Assembly: GCF_036186745.1 (NCBI RefSeq) | Contig: NZ_CP108086.1 | Span: forward strand, 3,906,001 to 3,970,000 | DNA from: Microbispora hainanensis | Lineage (GTDB): Bacteria; Actinomycetota; Actinomycetes; Streptosporangiales; Streptosporangiaceae | DNA length: 64,000 bases | Reading direction: 5' to 3' | Shown here: piece after piece, positions 32,964 to 41,551 of the stretch | Numbering within the stretch: position 1 is the stretch's first letter | Layout of the letters: every line of letters starts with the position of its first letter | Notes under the pieces: generated by a model | Told to the model about the DNA's origin: nothing | The model's database searches: none | What the model saw: the letters and a program-made list of their open reading frames with translations, nothing else | Position numbers and translations under genes: made by a program

Positions 32964-34205
32964 GTGGGTTTCACGGACGGCCTCCCGACGCGGCCCGCGG
33001 AGCCGGGGCTCCCGGAGATCGTCGTCGACGCGCGCACCCGCGGTTTCCTGTGGCCGGGCGAGCCGATCGGCGGACGGGAGTTCGCCGCGGCCCGGCACTC
33101 CCTGTTCGACGGCGCGTTCACCTGGCCGGTGATGACGGCTCGGTGCTCGGCCCTCGACCACAACATCGCGACGCTGGCGCGCTTCGCCGACCATCACGGG
33201 CTGGCCTTCGCGCCGCACGCCAAGACCACGATGTCGCCGCAGCTCGTGCGGGCCCAGCTCGACGCCGGGGCGTGGGGGGTCACCGCCGCCACGCCGGGCC
33301 AGGTGCTCGTCCACCGTTCCTTCGGCGTGCCGCGCGTGCTGCTGGCCAACGAGATCTTCGACCGCGGCGCGCTGCGCTGGCTGGCCGGCGAGATGGGGCG
33401 CTTCGACTTCCTCTGCTTCGCCGACTCGATCGAGGGCGTGCGCGTGCTCGACGAGATGGCCGGCGACGTCCCGTTCCGCGTGCTGGTCGAGCTGGGCCAC
33501 CCGGGCGGCCGCACCGGCTGCCGCGACCACGACGAGCTGCTGGCGGTGGCCCGCGCGGTGCGGGAGGCCCGGGGGACCGAGCTGGCCGGGGTGGCCGGAT
33601 ATGAGGGGACCCACGACGAGGCCGCCGGGGTGCGCGGGTTCCTGCGCGAGCTGGCCCTCGCGGCACGGACGCTCGCGCCGCAGGTGGCAGGGCCCATCGT
33701 GGTCTCCGCCGGGGGCAGCTCGTGGTTCGACCTGGTGGCCGAGGAGCTCGCGCCGCTGACCAAGGAGCCGGGCGCGACCGTGGTGCTGCGCAGCGGCGCC
33801 TACATCGCCCACGACGACGGCTACTACCGGGAGCACACGCCCTACAACCGGCTGGAGGGCGAGCTGCGGCCCGCGCTGGAGGTCTGGGCCCAGGTGCTGT
33901 CCGTGCCCGAGCCGGGTCTCGTGCTGGTCGGCATGGGCAAGCGGGACGTCCCCCACGACATCCACCTGCCGTTCCCCCGGGCCGTACGGCGGGGTGGCCG
34001 GGGTCCGGCCGAGCCGTTGACCGGGGTGACGGTCGTCAAGGTGCAGGACCAGCACGCCTATCTCGACGGCGACGCCGGGCTGCGCCCGGGAGACCTGGTG
34101 TCGTTCGGGCTGTCGCACCCGTGCACTGCCTTCGACAAATGGCGGGTCATCCCCGTGGTGGACGACGACGACGTCGTGATTGATTTGATCAACACGTGTT
34201 TCTGA
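32964..34205 (+). CDS. PLP-dependent D-amino-acid deaminase/aldolase-like enzyme
   Basis: A fold-type III PLP enzyme (413 aa) of the D-serine dehydratase/D-threonine aldolase group. GTG 32964 has AGGGGGG just upstream. The N-terminal alanine-racemase-like barrel carries Lys87 in PHAKTTMSP, the Schiff-base lysine. The C-terminal D-Ser dehydratase-like beta domain has the His-x-Cys metal site in LSHPCTAFDKW, expected to bind Zn or a divalent ion. The protein begins with a longer N-terminal segment (about 40 residues, TRGFLWPGEP) than eukaryotic D-serine dehydratase. With RidA immediately downstream it fits release of imine intermediates from D-amino acids. Deaminase and aldolase activity cannot be separated here. 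Confidence 0.85.
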   Translation: MGFTDGLPTRPAEPGLPEIVVDARTRGFLWPGEPIGGREFAAARHSLFDGAFTWPVMTARCSALDHNIATLARFADHHGLAFAPHAKTTMSPQLVRAQLDAGAWGVTAATPGQVLVHRSFGVPRVLLANEIFDRGALRWLAGEMGRFDFLCFADSIEGVRVLDEMAGDVPFRVLVELGHPGGRTGCRDHDELLAVARAVREARGTELAGVAGYEGTHDEAAGVRGFLRELALAARTLAPQVAGPIVVSAGGSSWFDLVAEELAPLTKEPGATVVLRSGAYIAHDDGYYREHTPYNRLEGELRPALEVWAQVLSVPEPGLVLVGMGKRDVPHDIHLPFPRAVRRGGRGPAEPLTGVTVVKVQDQHAYLDGDAGLRPGDLVSFGLSHPCTAFDKWRVIPVVDDDDVVIDLINTCF

Positions 34206-34218
34206 TGGAGCGGTGACA

Positions 34219-34605
34219 ATGGCTGGCAAGCAGGAGATCCGTACGACGGCAGGGGCCGCGCCGGTCGGCGCGTACTCCCAGGGTCTCGTGGTGGGCGACT
34301 TCCTCTACACCTCCGGCATGGGGCCGCTCGACCCCGCGACCGGCGAGGTCGTGGGCGAGGACGTGGCCGCCCAGACCCACCGCACCATGCGCAACCTCGG
34401 GGCGGTGCTGGAGGCCCACGGCCTGACGTTCGACGACGTGGTGAAGGCGACGGTCCACCTGCAGAACCTCAAGGAGGACTTCGCCGCGTTCAACGAGGTC
34501 TACCAGTCCTACTTCACCCGGCCCTACCCGGTGCGCACCACGGTGGGCTCCGATCTCATGGACATCCTCGTCGAGATCGACTTCGTGGCGTACGCGGGCC
34601 GCTGA
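34219..34605 (+). CDS. RidA-family imine/enamine deaminase
   Basis: A 128-aa trimeric enzyme that hydrolyses reactive 2-iminoacids released by PLP dehydratases. ATG 34219 (GGAG 8 bases upstream) is preferred to GTG 34213. The family features are GAYSQGLVVGDFLYTSGMGPLDP and the substrate-binding Arg in PYPVRTTVGSDL. It is placed 13 bases after the deaminase-like gene, so it probably scavenges that enzyme's product. Confidence 0.92.
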   Translation: MAGKQEIRTTAGAAPVGAYSQGLVVGDFLYTSGMGPLDPATGEVVGEDVAAQTHRTMRNLGAVLEAHGLTFDDVVKATVHLQNLKEDFAAFNEVYQSYFTRPYPVRTTVGSDLMDILVEIDFVAYAGR

Positions 34606-34607
34606 CG

Positions 34608-35804
34608 ATGGACAGCGCCCTGTACGTCTTCGTCGAGGACCTGCCCGCCGAGGGCGCGCGGGGGCTGCTCGACCGGGCCTCGGCGTACGGCGTGCGAGGC
34701 ATCGCGGTGGCCGCGGCCTATCACCAGGCCAGGGACGTGACCCCGCACGGCGCGTCGCGCCTGACGCTGCGCCGCGACGGCGTCCACTTCCCGCCACCGG
34801 AGGACCTGTTCGACGGGCTGCGCCTGGCCCCGCCCGTGCAGCCCGGGGCGCAGGACCGGCCGCTCGACGAGCTGCGCCGCGCCTGCGAGGACCGGGGGAT
34901 GCGGCTGCACGGCTGGACCGTGTTCCTGAACAACGCCACCCTCGGCCTGGCCCACCCCGACATCACGGTGGAGAACTGCTTCGGCGACCACGGCTCCCCG
35001 GCCGACCTGTGCCCCTCGCACCCCGACGTCCGGGCGTACGCGGTGGCGCTGGCCCGCGCCGTCGCCCGGCAGGGCGTGGACACGGTCGTCGCGGAGTCGC
35101 TGCACTTCGGGCCGTTCGCCTACGAGCGGTGCTTCGTGGCGCTCGGCCCGATGGACGCCTTCCTGTTCGGCCTGTGCTTCTGCGCCCACTGCATGCGCCG
35201 GGCCGCCGACCTCGGGGTGAACGCCGAGGTCGCCAGGCAGGAGTGCGCCAGGATCGTCGGGGGCGTGCTGGACGGCGATCCTCCCGCGGAGGGCGAGGTC
35301 ACGCGGGCCGCGCTGACGGCGTACGCGGGCCCGGAGGCGGTGGCGTACGCACGGGCCCGCTCCGAGAGCGTCACCTCGCTGGTGGGCGAGGTCGCGGCGG
35401 CGGTGACGGCCGAGGGCGCGCGGCTGACGTTCCTGGACGGCACGGGCGCGGTCAAGGGCTACGCCCACGGGCTGCCCTCCGCCGGCCTGGCCGCGCACGA
35501 CTCCTGGCAGCTCGGGATCGACCTGGTGGCGCTCGGCGACCTGGTCCCGTCGTTCGCGGTGCTCGGCTATGCCAGGGACCCGGCCCGGGTGGCCGACGAC
35601 GTGGCGGCATACCGGCGCTCGGTCGGCAAGAACCCCGAGCTGCGGGTCGTGCTGCGCCCCGGCGCCCCGGACACCGACTCCGCCGACCGGCTCGCCGCCA
35701 AGGTGCGCGCGGCCCGTACGGCGGGGGCCGGGGCCGCCGACTTCTACGCCTACGGCCTGGCGCCCTTCGAGGCGCTCGGCCGCATCACCGAGGCGCTCGC
35801 CTGA
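34608..35804 (+). CDS. Uncharacterised Ala-rich protein, possible TIM-barrel hydrolase
   Basis: A 398-aa cytoplasmic protein of unknown function; ATG 34608 lies two bases after the RidA stop and is probably coupled to it. The sequence alternates strands and helices like a (beta/alpha)8 barrel. It begins ALYVFVEDLPAEG, then GVRGIAVAAAYHQARDV, GMRLHGWTVFLNNATLG, and ENCFGDHGSPADLCPS. A CFCAHCMRR cluster sits near residue 190, similar in style to Cys pairs seen in some uncharacterised glycoside-hydrolase-like barrels. The second half is Ala-rich. Acidic residues in DTVVAESLHFG could be catalytic. It belongs to the D-amino-acid operon by position, but no reaction can be assigned. Confidence 0.8.
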   Translation: MDSALYVFVEDLPAEGARGLLDRASAYGVRGIAVAAAYHQARDVTPHGASRLTLRRDGVHFPPPEDLFDGLRLAPPVQPGAQDRPLDELRRACEDRGMRLHGWTVFLNNATLGLAHPDITVENCFGDHGSPADLCPSHPDVRAYAVALARAVARQGVDTVVAESLHFGPFAYERCFVALGPMDAFLFGLCFCAHCMRRAADLGVNAEVARQECARIVGGVLDGDPPAEGEVTRAALTAYAGPEAVAYARARSESVTSLVGEVAAAVTAEGARLTFLDGTGAVKGYAHGLPSAGLAAHDSWQLGIDLVALGDLVPSFAVLGYARDPARVADDVAAYRRSVGKNPELRVVLRPGAPDTDSADRLAAKVRAARTAGAGAADFYAYGLAPFEALGRITEALA

Positions 35805-35823
35805 ACGCTCCGCACCGGCCCCG

Positions 35824-37299
35824 TCAGGTGCTCAAGGCGCTCGGCCGTCGAAGGCTCACCGGCGCGACAGGGTCGTGCAGGCGGCGGGCGGGCAGGTGAC
35901 GTCCATGCGGGGTGGCATCGGTCAACCGGCCGTCATGCACGACGACCCGGCCCCCGACCATCACCGTCTCCGGGCGTCCCGTCACCCGCATGCCCTCGTA
36001 GGGGGTGTAGTCGGTGGCCATGTGCAGGTCGCCGGAAGTGATCGTCCACTCTGTCGTGGGGTCCCAGATGGCGATGTCGGCGTCGGCGCCCGGCAGCAGG
36101 GTGCCCTTGCGGGGATAGAGGCCGTTGGCGCGGGCGGGGTTGGCGGCGGTCAGTTCCACGAAACGCGTCGCGGGCAGGCCCATGCCGGCGACGTACGCGG
36201 AGAACACGACGGGCAGACGCGTCTCCACACCCGGCAGGCCGTTCGGCATCACCCGTACGTCGCCGCTGCGCGACCGCTTCTGCGCCGTGTCGTAACAGCA
36301 GTGGTCGCTGCCGATCGTGGTGATCTCTCCGGTGAACAGGTGCCGCCCGAGACGGCTCACGGCGTCGCGGGGCCGGAGCGGCGGGCAGCAGACGAACCGC
36401 TCCGGATGCTCCCCCTCGTACATCGTCTCGTCGAGCACGAGGTGGTGCGCCACCGACTCGGTGTAGGCGCGCAGGCCGCGCCGCCGCGCCGCCGCGACCA
36501 GCTCGACCGCCTCGGCGGTGGACTGGTGCACGAAGTAGACGGGAGCGCGCTGCGACTCGGCGATGGCGAGGATCTCGGCCACCGACGCCGTCTCGGCCAG
36601 TTCGGGGCGCGTGCCGGCCATGTCGGCGGCGCCGATTCGCCCATCGGCCGCGCAGTGGGCCTGGGTGTCCTCGATGATGTGGTTGGCCTCACAGTGGATC
36701 ACCACCATGCCGCCGAGGTCGCGCAGGGTGGCCATGGTGCGCAGAATCGTGTCCGCGTCGGCCATGGTCTCGTTGCGGTACGTCGTGAACATCTTCACCG
36801 TGACGACGCCGTCGGCGACGAGCGCGCCGAGCTGGTCGGGGATGGTGTCGTCCCACTCGGTCACGCACGCGTGCAGGGCGCTGTCGCACAGGCCCTGCTC
36901 CGCCTTGGCGCGCTGCGCGTAGGCGGCGTCCGCGGGAGCCTGACCCGGGCGGGGGATCGCGAAGTCCACGATGGTGGTCGTGCCGCCGAAGACGGCCGCG
37001 GTCGTGCACTGCAGGTAGTCGTCGAGCGAGGTGAAGTCGCCGGAGGTGAAACCGACGTGGCAGTGGGGGTCGACGCCTCCCGGCATGACCAGACGCCCGG
37101 TCGCGTCGATCTCTTCCGGGGTGCCTGGTGCGGGGGCCCCGGGCTCGGCCAGCGCGAGCACCCGGCCCTCCGCCACGAACACGTCGGCCGGGCCGGACCA
37201 TCCGGCCTCCACCACCGTCCCCCCGCGCACGACCAGGTCGACGGGCGCGTGTCCGCCGTCCGCGCCTGCTCCGGAACGTCCCGGGAACATCGAGGTCAC
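35824..37299 (-). CDS. D-hydantoinase/dihydropyrimidinase
   Basis: A cyclic amidase (491 aa) that opens hydantoins or dihydropyrimidines to N-carbamoyl amino acids. GTG 37299 has AGGGAG 8 bases upstream. Motifs are VMPGGVDPHCHVG (first metal His pair), the lysine to be carboxylated in VTVKMFTTYR, His ligands in VIHCEANH and AYTESVAHH, and the Asp ligand in IGSDHCCY. The C-terminal ADADIAIWDP beta domain is typical. It is the last gene of the 14-gene minus-strand set and lies 50 bases after a ureide-processing-like small gene, which supports a real cyclic-ureide pathway. Substrate stereochemistry cannot be deduced. Confidence 0.9.
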   Translation of the reverse strand: MTSMFPGRSGAGADGGHAPVDLVVRGGTVVEAGWSGPADVFVAEGRVLALAEPGAPAPGTPEEIDATGRLVMPGGVDPHCHVGFTSGDFTSLDDYLQCTTAAVFGGTTTIVDFAIPRPGQAPADAAYAQRAKAEQGLCDSALHACVTEWDDTIPDQLGALVADGVVTVKMFTTYRNETMADADTILRTMATLRDLGGMVVIHCEANHIIEDTQAHCAADGRIGAADMAGTRPELAETASVAEILAIAESQRAPVYFVHQSTAEAVELVAAARRRGLRAYTESVAHHLVLDETMYEGEHPERFVCCPPLRPRDAVSRLGRHLFTGEITTIGSDHCCYDTAQKRSRSGDVRVMPNGLPGVETRLPVVFSAYVAGMGLPATRFVELTAANPARANGLYPRKGTLLPGADADIAIWDPTTEWTITSGDLHMATDYTPYEGMRVTGRPETVMVGGRVVVHDGRLTDATPHGRHLPARRLHDPVAPVSLRRPSALST

Positions 37300-37349
37300 C
37301 GTCTCATCTCCCTGATCATCTCGCCGTCGTCCTCGCGGCTCCGGCCTGG

Positions 37350-37739
37350 TCACGCGGTGCGGCCGGTGAGGTAGGCCCGCCAGCCGCCGGCGTCGCTGAT
37401 GTCGATGACGCCGGGGGCGCCGAGCGCCTCGGCACGCATGCGCATCGACAGCGTGCCGCTGCCGTCGTCCAGTTCGATCACGCCGAGCTCCAGCTCCGGC
37501 GGCTCACCGGGGAGCAGGCGGTCGCGCAGGATCTCGTAGCTGACCTCGTACAGCTCGCCGGGGACGCTGCGTCCACCGGACGCCACCGGGTGCAGGCCCG
37601 GGAACTCGTCGCGGACGGAGTAGAAGCGGTAGCGGGGCGCGGTGGACGCGGGGCCCAGGAACACGGCCTCGCTCAGCGCGGGGCTGAGGCTGCCCCCCGA
37701 CATCGCCTGGCCGTTCACGAACATGCGCAGCGGTTCCAC
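37350..37739 (-). CDS. Allophanate-hydrolase C-terminal-domain-like protein, free-standing
   Basis: A 129-aa protein of the gamma-glutamylcyclotransferase-like/AH_C fold. GTG 37739 is selected for AAGGGAG about 8 bases upstream; ATG 37724 is alternative. Recognisable are LRMFVNGQAMSGGSL, FLGPASTAPRYRFYSV, FPGLHPV, GELYEVSYEILRD and LLPGEPPELELGVI. This text is usually found at the C-terminus of allophanate hydrolase, where the domain is proposed to decarboxylate the N-carboxycarbamate product. As a separate gene next to a hydantoinase it could act on carbamate-type products or bind the importer-supplied ureide. The exact reaction is an inference. Confidence 0.75.
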   Translation of the reverse strand: MEPLRMFVNGQAMSGGSLSPALSEAVFLGPASTAPRYRFYSVRDEFPGLHPVASGGRSVPGELYEVSYEILRDRLLPGEPPELELGVIELDDGSGTLSMRMRAEALGAPGVIDISDAGGWRAYLTGRTA

Positions 37740-37786
37740 TGCCTGTTCTCCCTTCTGCGGATGCGGGACGTAAGCCTTCGGAGGGG

Positions 37787-38623
37787 TCACGGCGCCGCCC
37801 GGTTCCCCCGGGCCCGGGCGCGTTCGGCGACGGGGTCCGGGATGGGGACGGCGTCCAGGAGCGCGCGGGTGTAGGGGTGGCGGGGTGAGCCGAAGATCTC
37901 ACTCCGCGTGCCGATCTCGACCAGCGCGCCGTGCTCCATCACGGCCACCCGGTCGCACAGGTAGTGCACGACCGCCAGGTCGTGCGCGATGAACAGGATC
38001 GACAGGCCCAGACGCTCCCTGAGATCGCGGAACAGGTTGAGCACCTGGGCCTGCACGGAGACGTCCAGCGACGAGACGGGTTCGTCGCAGATCAGGAGCC
38101 GGGGGCCGACCGCGATCGCGCGCGCGATGGCGATGCGCTGCCGTTGCCCTCCGGAGAACGAGCGGGGGTGGCGGTCCAGATGCGCGGCCGACATGCCGAC
38201 GGTCTCCAGCAGTTCGACGACGCGGTCGCGCCGCCGCCGCCGGTCCCGCTCCAGCCCGTGCACGAGGAGGGGCTCCCCGACGAGTGCCTCGACGGTCATG
38301 CGGGGGTTCAGCGACGAGTACGGGTCCTGGAACACCATCTGCATGTCCCGGCGCAGGTCGCGAAGCTCCCGCCGCCCCGCCCCCGGCACGTCGCGACCGG
38401 CGAGCAGCACCCGCCCGGAGTCGGGCCGCACCAGCCGGGCGACGCACCGCGCCGTGGTGGACTTGCCGGAACCGGACTCGCCGACGAGTCCCAGCACCTC
38501 GCCCGGAGCCAGGTCGAACGAGACCTCGTCGACGACGCGCCGCCCGCCGAAGCTCTTGACCAGCTTCTCGACCACGAGCAGCGGCGCGGCGGAGCCGTTC
38601 GGGTCGTGTGGCGAACGCGTCAT
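37787..38623 (-). CDS. ABC transporter ATP-binding protein, DppF/OppF type
   Basis: ATPase (278 aa) of the second family-5 importer. ATG 38623 overlaps the preceding stop (ATGA). Walker A is GESGSGKST, the Q-loop FQDPYSSLNP, the signature FSGGQ, Walker B LLICDEPVSSLD and the switch His is in IAHDLA. The C-terminal HPYTRALL motif marks the oligopeptide subfamily. The Cys-rich extension is absent, making it shorter than its counterpart at 5483. Confidence 0.93.
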   Translation of the reverse strand: MTRSPHDPNGSAAPLLVVEKLVKSFGGRRVVDEVSFDLAPGEVLGLVGESGSGKSTTARCVARLVRPDSGRVLLAGRDVPGAGRRELRDLRRDMQMVFQDPYSSLNPRMTVEALVGEPLLVHGLERDRRRRRDRVVELLETVGMSAAHLDRHPRSFSGGQRQRIAIARAIAVGPRLLICDEPVSSLDVSVQAQVLNLFRDLRERLGLSILFIAHDLAVVHYLCDRVAVMEHGALVEIGTRSEIFGSPRHPYTRALLDAVPIPDPVAERARARGNRAAP

Positions 38624-39504
38624 CGTCCGTCCTCCCTCCGGTGTGCGCCGTCGGCCGGAGCGCCGGAGGCGTCGACGACGGCGAGGGGGCGCGCCGGGTC
38701 GTCGCCGATGCGGGGCACGGCGGCGAGCAGGGCGCGGGTGTAGGGGTGGCGAGGGCGGGCGTAGATGTCGTCGACGGGTCCCGTCTCGACCGCCTCCCCG
38801 TGGCGCATCACCACGACCCGGTCGGCGAACCCGGCCACGATGCCCAGATCGTGGGTGATCAGCAGCACCGACATGCCGCGCTCGTCGGCCAGCTCCCTGA
38901 GCAGTGCCAGCACCTGTGCCTGGACGCGCACGTCGAGCGCCGTGGTGGGCTCGTCGGCGATGAGCAACTCGGGTTCGGCGATGACGGCGATGGCGATCAC
39001 CACACGCTGCCGCATGCCTCCGGAGAACTCGTGCGGGTAGTCGTCGAAGCGGCGCTCCGCGTCCCGCACGCCGAGCCGCGACAGCAGGTCGACGCCGCGC
39101 CGCCGGGCGACCCGCTTGGACACGCCCCGGATGACCAGCGGCTGGATGATCTGCCAGCCGATGGTCATGACCGGATTGAGCGCGGCCAGCGGATCCTGGA
39201 AGACGAGGCCGACCCGGGCGCCGCGCACCTGGCGCATCCGGCGAGGCGGCAGGGTGAGCAGGTCGGTGCCGTCCAGTTCGATCCGTCCGGAGAGCCGCGC
39301 GTCCGCGTCGAGCCGCAGGACGGACCGGGCGGTGACCGACTTGCCCGATCCTGACTCGCCCACGAGGGCGACCTTCTCCCGCCGCGCCACGTCGAGGTCG
39401 ACCCCGTGCACCACTTCGACCGGCCCGTCAGGGGCGGGGAAGCTCACCCGCAGGTCGCGTATGGCCAGCAACGGAGTGTCCAGGGCGGCCTTGGCGTGCT
39501 TCAT
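38620..39504 (-). CDS. ABC transporter ATP-binding protein, DppD/OppD type
   Basis: Partner ATPase (294 aa), starting ATG 39504 and overlapping the permease stop. Walker A is GESGSGKSV, the Q-loop [10 protein letters not shown], the signature FSGGM, Walker [13 protein letters not shown] and the switch [18 protein letters not shown] near the end is the family motif. The usual C-terminal Cys-containing extension is missing here too, and the sequence ends with an Arg-rich tail. Confidence 0.93.
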   Translation of the reverse strand: MKHAKAALDTPLLAIRDLRVSFPAPDGPVEVVHGVDLDVARREKVALVGESGSGKSVTARSVLRLDADARLSGRIELDGTDLLTLPPRRMRQVRGARVGLVFQDPLAALNPVMTIGWQIIQPLVIRGVSKRVARRRGVDLLSRLGVRDAERRFDDYPHEFSGGMRQRVVIAIAVIAEPELLIADEPTTALDVRVQAQVLALLRELADERGMSVLLITHDLGIVAGFADRVVVMRHGEAVETGPVDDIYARPRHPYTRALLAAVPRIGDDPARPLAVVDASGAPADGAHRREDGR

Positions 39505-40433
39505 CGGGCCTTCCCTTCACGGATCGTCGGGTCGTTGCGCACGCGGAGCCAGTCGCCGACCAGGTTGAACGCGATCGCGGTGATCATGATCGCGAGACCG
39601 GGGAAGACGACGGCCCACCAGCCGTTGGTCAGGTTGTTGGCGGCGGCCGCGATCATCGCGCCCCACTCGGCGGACGGCACCTGCGCGCCCACGCCGACGA
39701 AGGACAGGCCGGAGATGACCAGCATCACCGCGGCGACGTCCAGCGTCGTCTGCACGTACAGGGTGTCGAGCGCGTTCGGCAGGATGTGGCGGAACACCAG
39801 GCGGGCCCGGGTGACCCCGATCATGCGGGCGGCGTCCACATATTCGGCGTCTCGCACCTCCCGCACCAGCGTGCGGACAAGGCGTGCGTAGCCCGGCCAC
39901 CACGTCGCGGCCAGGGCGATCACCGCCGAGTCGAGTCCCTGGCCCAGCGCGGCGGCCAGGCCGAGCGCCAGGATGATCGCGGGCAGGGACAGGCCGATGT
40001 CGCAGATGCGCATGAGCACCTCGTCGACTACCCGGCCCCCGAGCGCGGCGACCGTGCCCACCAGAGTCCCGATCAACGTCGCGGCGATGATCACCACTAC
40101 GGTGGCGAGCAGCGTCACCCGGGCGCCGTACAGCACGCGGCTCAGGATGTCGCGGCCGTTGGCGTCGGTGCCGAACCAGTGCTCCGCGGAGGGAGCCCGG
40201 AGCGCGCTGCCGAGATCGACGGCGTAGGGGTCGTGCGGCGCCAGCAGCGGCCCGACGACGGCGATCACCACCATCAGCGCCGCGACGGCGATCGCCACAC
40301 GCTCCAGCACCGGTGAGCGCGGTGCGCGGCGCGCGGCGCGGGTCCACCGTCCTCCGGAGAGGCGGGCGGCGACGCCCGCGGGCGCTTCGCTGTATGCCAT
40401 GTTCTGCCCGTTCTGTCCGTTCTGCCCGCTCAT
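39501..40433 (-). CDS. ABC transporter permease, DppC/OppC type
   Basis: Channel subunit (310 aa). ATG 40433 overlaps the stop of the other permease (ATGA). The cytoplasmic N-terminus has a GQN triple repeat from three 9-bp units (about 40402-40428). The first helix leads to the family block APSAEHWFGTDANGRDILS. The EAA loop (YVDAARMIGVTRARLVFRH) is intact, and the terminal FNLVGDWLRVRNDP matches DppC proteins. Confidence 0.92.
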   Translation of the reverse strand: MSGQNGQNGQNMAYSEAPAGVAARLSGGRWTRAARRAPRSPVLERVAIAVAALMVVIAVVGPLLAPHDPYAVDLGSALRAPSAEHWFGTDANGRDILSRVLYGARVTLLATVVVIIAATLIGTLVGTVAALGGRVVDEVLMRICDIGLSLPAIILALGLAAALGQGLDSAVIALAATWWPGYARLVRTLVREVRDAEYVDAARMIGVTRARLVFRHILPNALDTLYVQTTLDVAAVMLVISGLSFVGVGAQVPSAEWGAMIAAAANNLTNGWWAVVFPGLAIMITAIAFNLVGDWLRVRNDPTIREGKAR

Positions 40434-41509
40434 GGGGTGCCTCCCACAGTCGCGACGGGCTCGGCGCCGGCGACGGGGCCCGGGCCGGCGGGCGCGGATC
40501 CCCCGCCGGTCTGCCGGAGCCGCGGGTTGAGCCAGAGCTGGACGAGATCGACCGCGATGTTCGCCGCCACGAACACCACGCCGATCACCAGGACGGTGCC
40601 GATCACCGCGTACAGGTCGTTCTGCAGCACGGCGTTGACCGCGTACGCCCCGACGCCGGTGCGCCCGAAGATCGACTCGACCAGCACCGTGGAGCCCAGC
40701 ATCCAGCCGAGCTGCATGCCGAGGATGGTGCTGGCCGGCACCAGCGCGTTGCGCAGCCCGTGCCGCACCACGACCCGGAACTCCGACGCGCCGGTGGCCC
40801 GGGCCAGCGTGATGTAGTCGGAGTCGAGCGCCCCGATCATCGAGGAGCGCACCGTGCGCGCGACCACGGCGATGAACGACGCGGCCAGTGTCACCGCGGG
40901 CAGCACCAGATGGGCCACCGCGTCGCCGAACGCCGGGAGATCGCCGCCGAGCAGGGCGTCGACCGTGGTCATCCCGGTGATCTCGGAGACCTCCCGGCCG
41001 AAGGCGAGCTGGCCGGTCAGGGGCAGCAGCCGCAGCCGTGCCGACAGCACGAGCTGGAGCATGAGGCCCAGCCAGAAGACCGGCACGGCGGCGCCCAGCA
41101 TGGCGACGACGCGGGCCGCGAGATCGGCCGCCCGGCCGCGCCGGTAGGCGGCGTAGACGCCCAGCGGCACGGCCACGACGATGTTGATCGACATGGCGGC
41201 GAGCACCAGCTCCACCGACGACGGCAGGACCGCTGCGATGTCGTCGGTCACGGGACGCTGTGTGAACACCGAGGTGCCCAGGTCGCCGTGCAGCAGCCGG
41301 CCGATGTATCCGAGGAACTGGTCCCACAGCGGCCGGTCCAGCCCGAGCCGGACCCGGACCGCGGCCACCTGCTCGACGGTGGCGTTGCGCCCGGCCGCGG
41401 CGCGGGCGGGGTCGCCCGGCAGGACCTGCGTCATCAGGAACGTGACGACGGCCAGCCCGGCCAGCACCACGACGCTGGTGACGAGTCGTCTCAGCAGGAA
41501 ACGGGCCAC
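40430..41509 (-). CDS. ABC transporter permease, DppB/OppB type
   Basis: Channel subunit (359 aa). GTG 41509 has GGGAGG 7 bases upstream. The first helix and VLPGDPARAAAG are characteristic, as are GDLGTSVFTQRPV and the EAA-type loop (YITLARATGASEFRVVVRH). A Gly/Pro/Ala tail of about 25 residues after LNPRLRQ is longer than usual. It follows the receptor gene by 42 bases. Confidence 0.92.
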   Translation of the reverse strand: MARFLLRRLVTSVVVLAGLAVVTFLMTQVLPGDPARAAAGRNATVEQVAAVRVRLGLDRPLWDQFLGYIGRLLHGDLGTSVFTQRPVTDDIAAVLPSSVELVLAAMSINIVVAVPLGVYAAYRRGRAADLAARVVAMLGAAVPVFWLGLMLQLVLSARLRLLPLTGQLAFGREVSEITGMTTVDALLGGDLPAFGDAVAHLVLPAVTLAASFIAVVARTVRSSMIGALDSDYITLARATGASEFRVVVRHGLRNALVPASTILGMQLGWMLGSTVLVESIFGRTGVGAYAVNAVLQNDLYAVIGTVLVIGVVFVAANIAVDLVQLWLNPRLRQTGGGSAPAGPGPVAGAEPVATVGGTP

Positions 41510-41551
41510 GTGGGCACCTCCCCTCTACGGTGATCCGCCGGCTCCGCCGGG

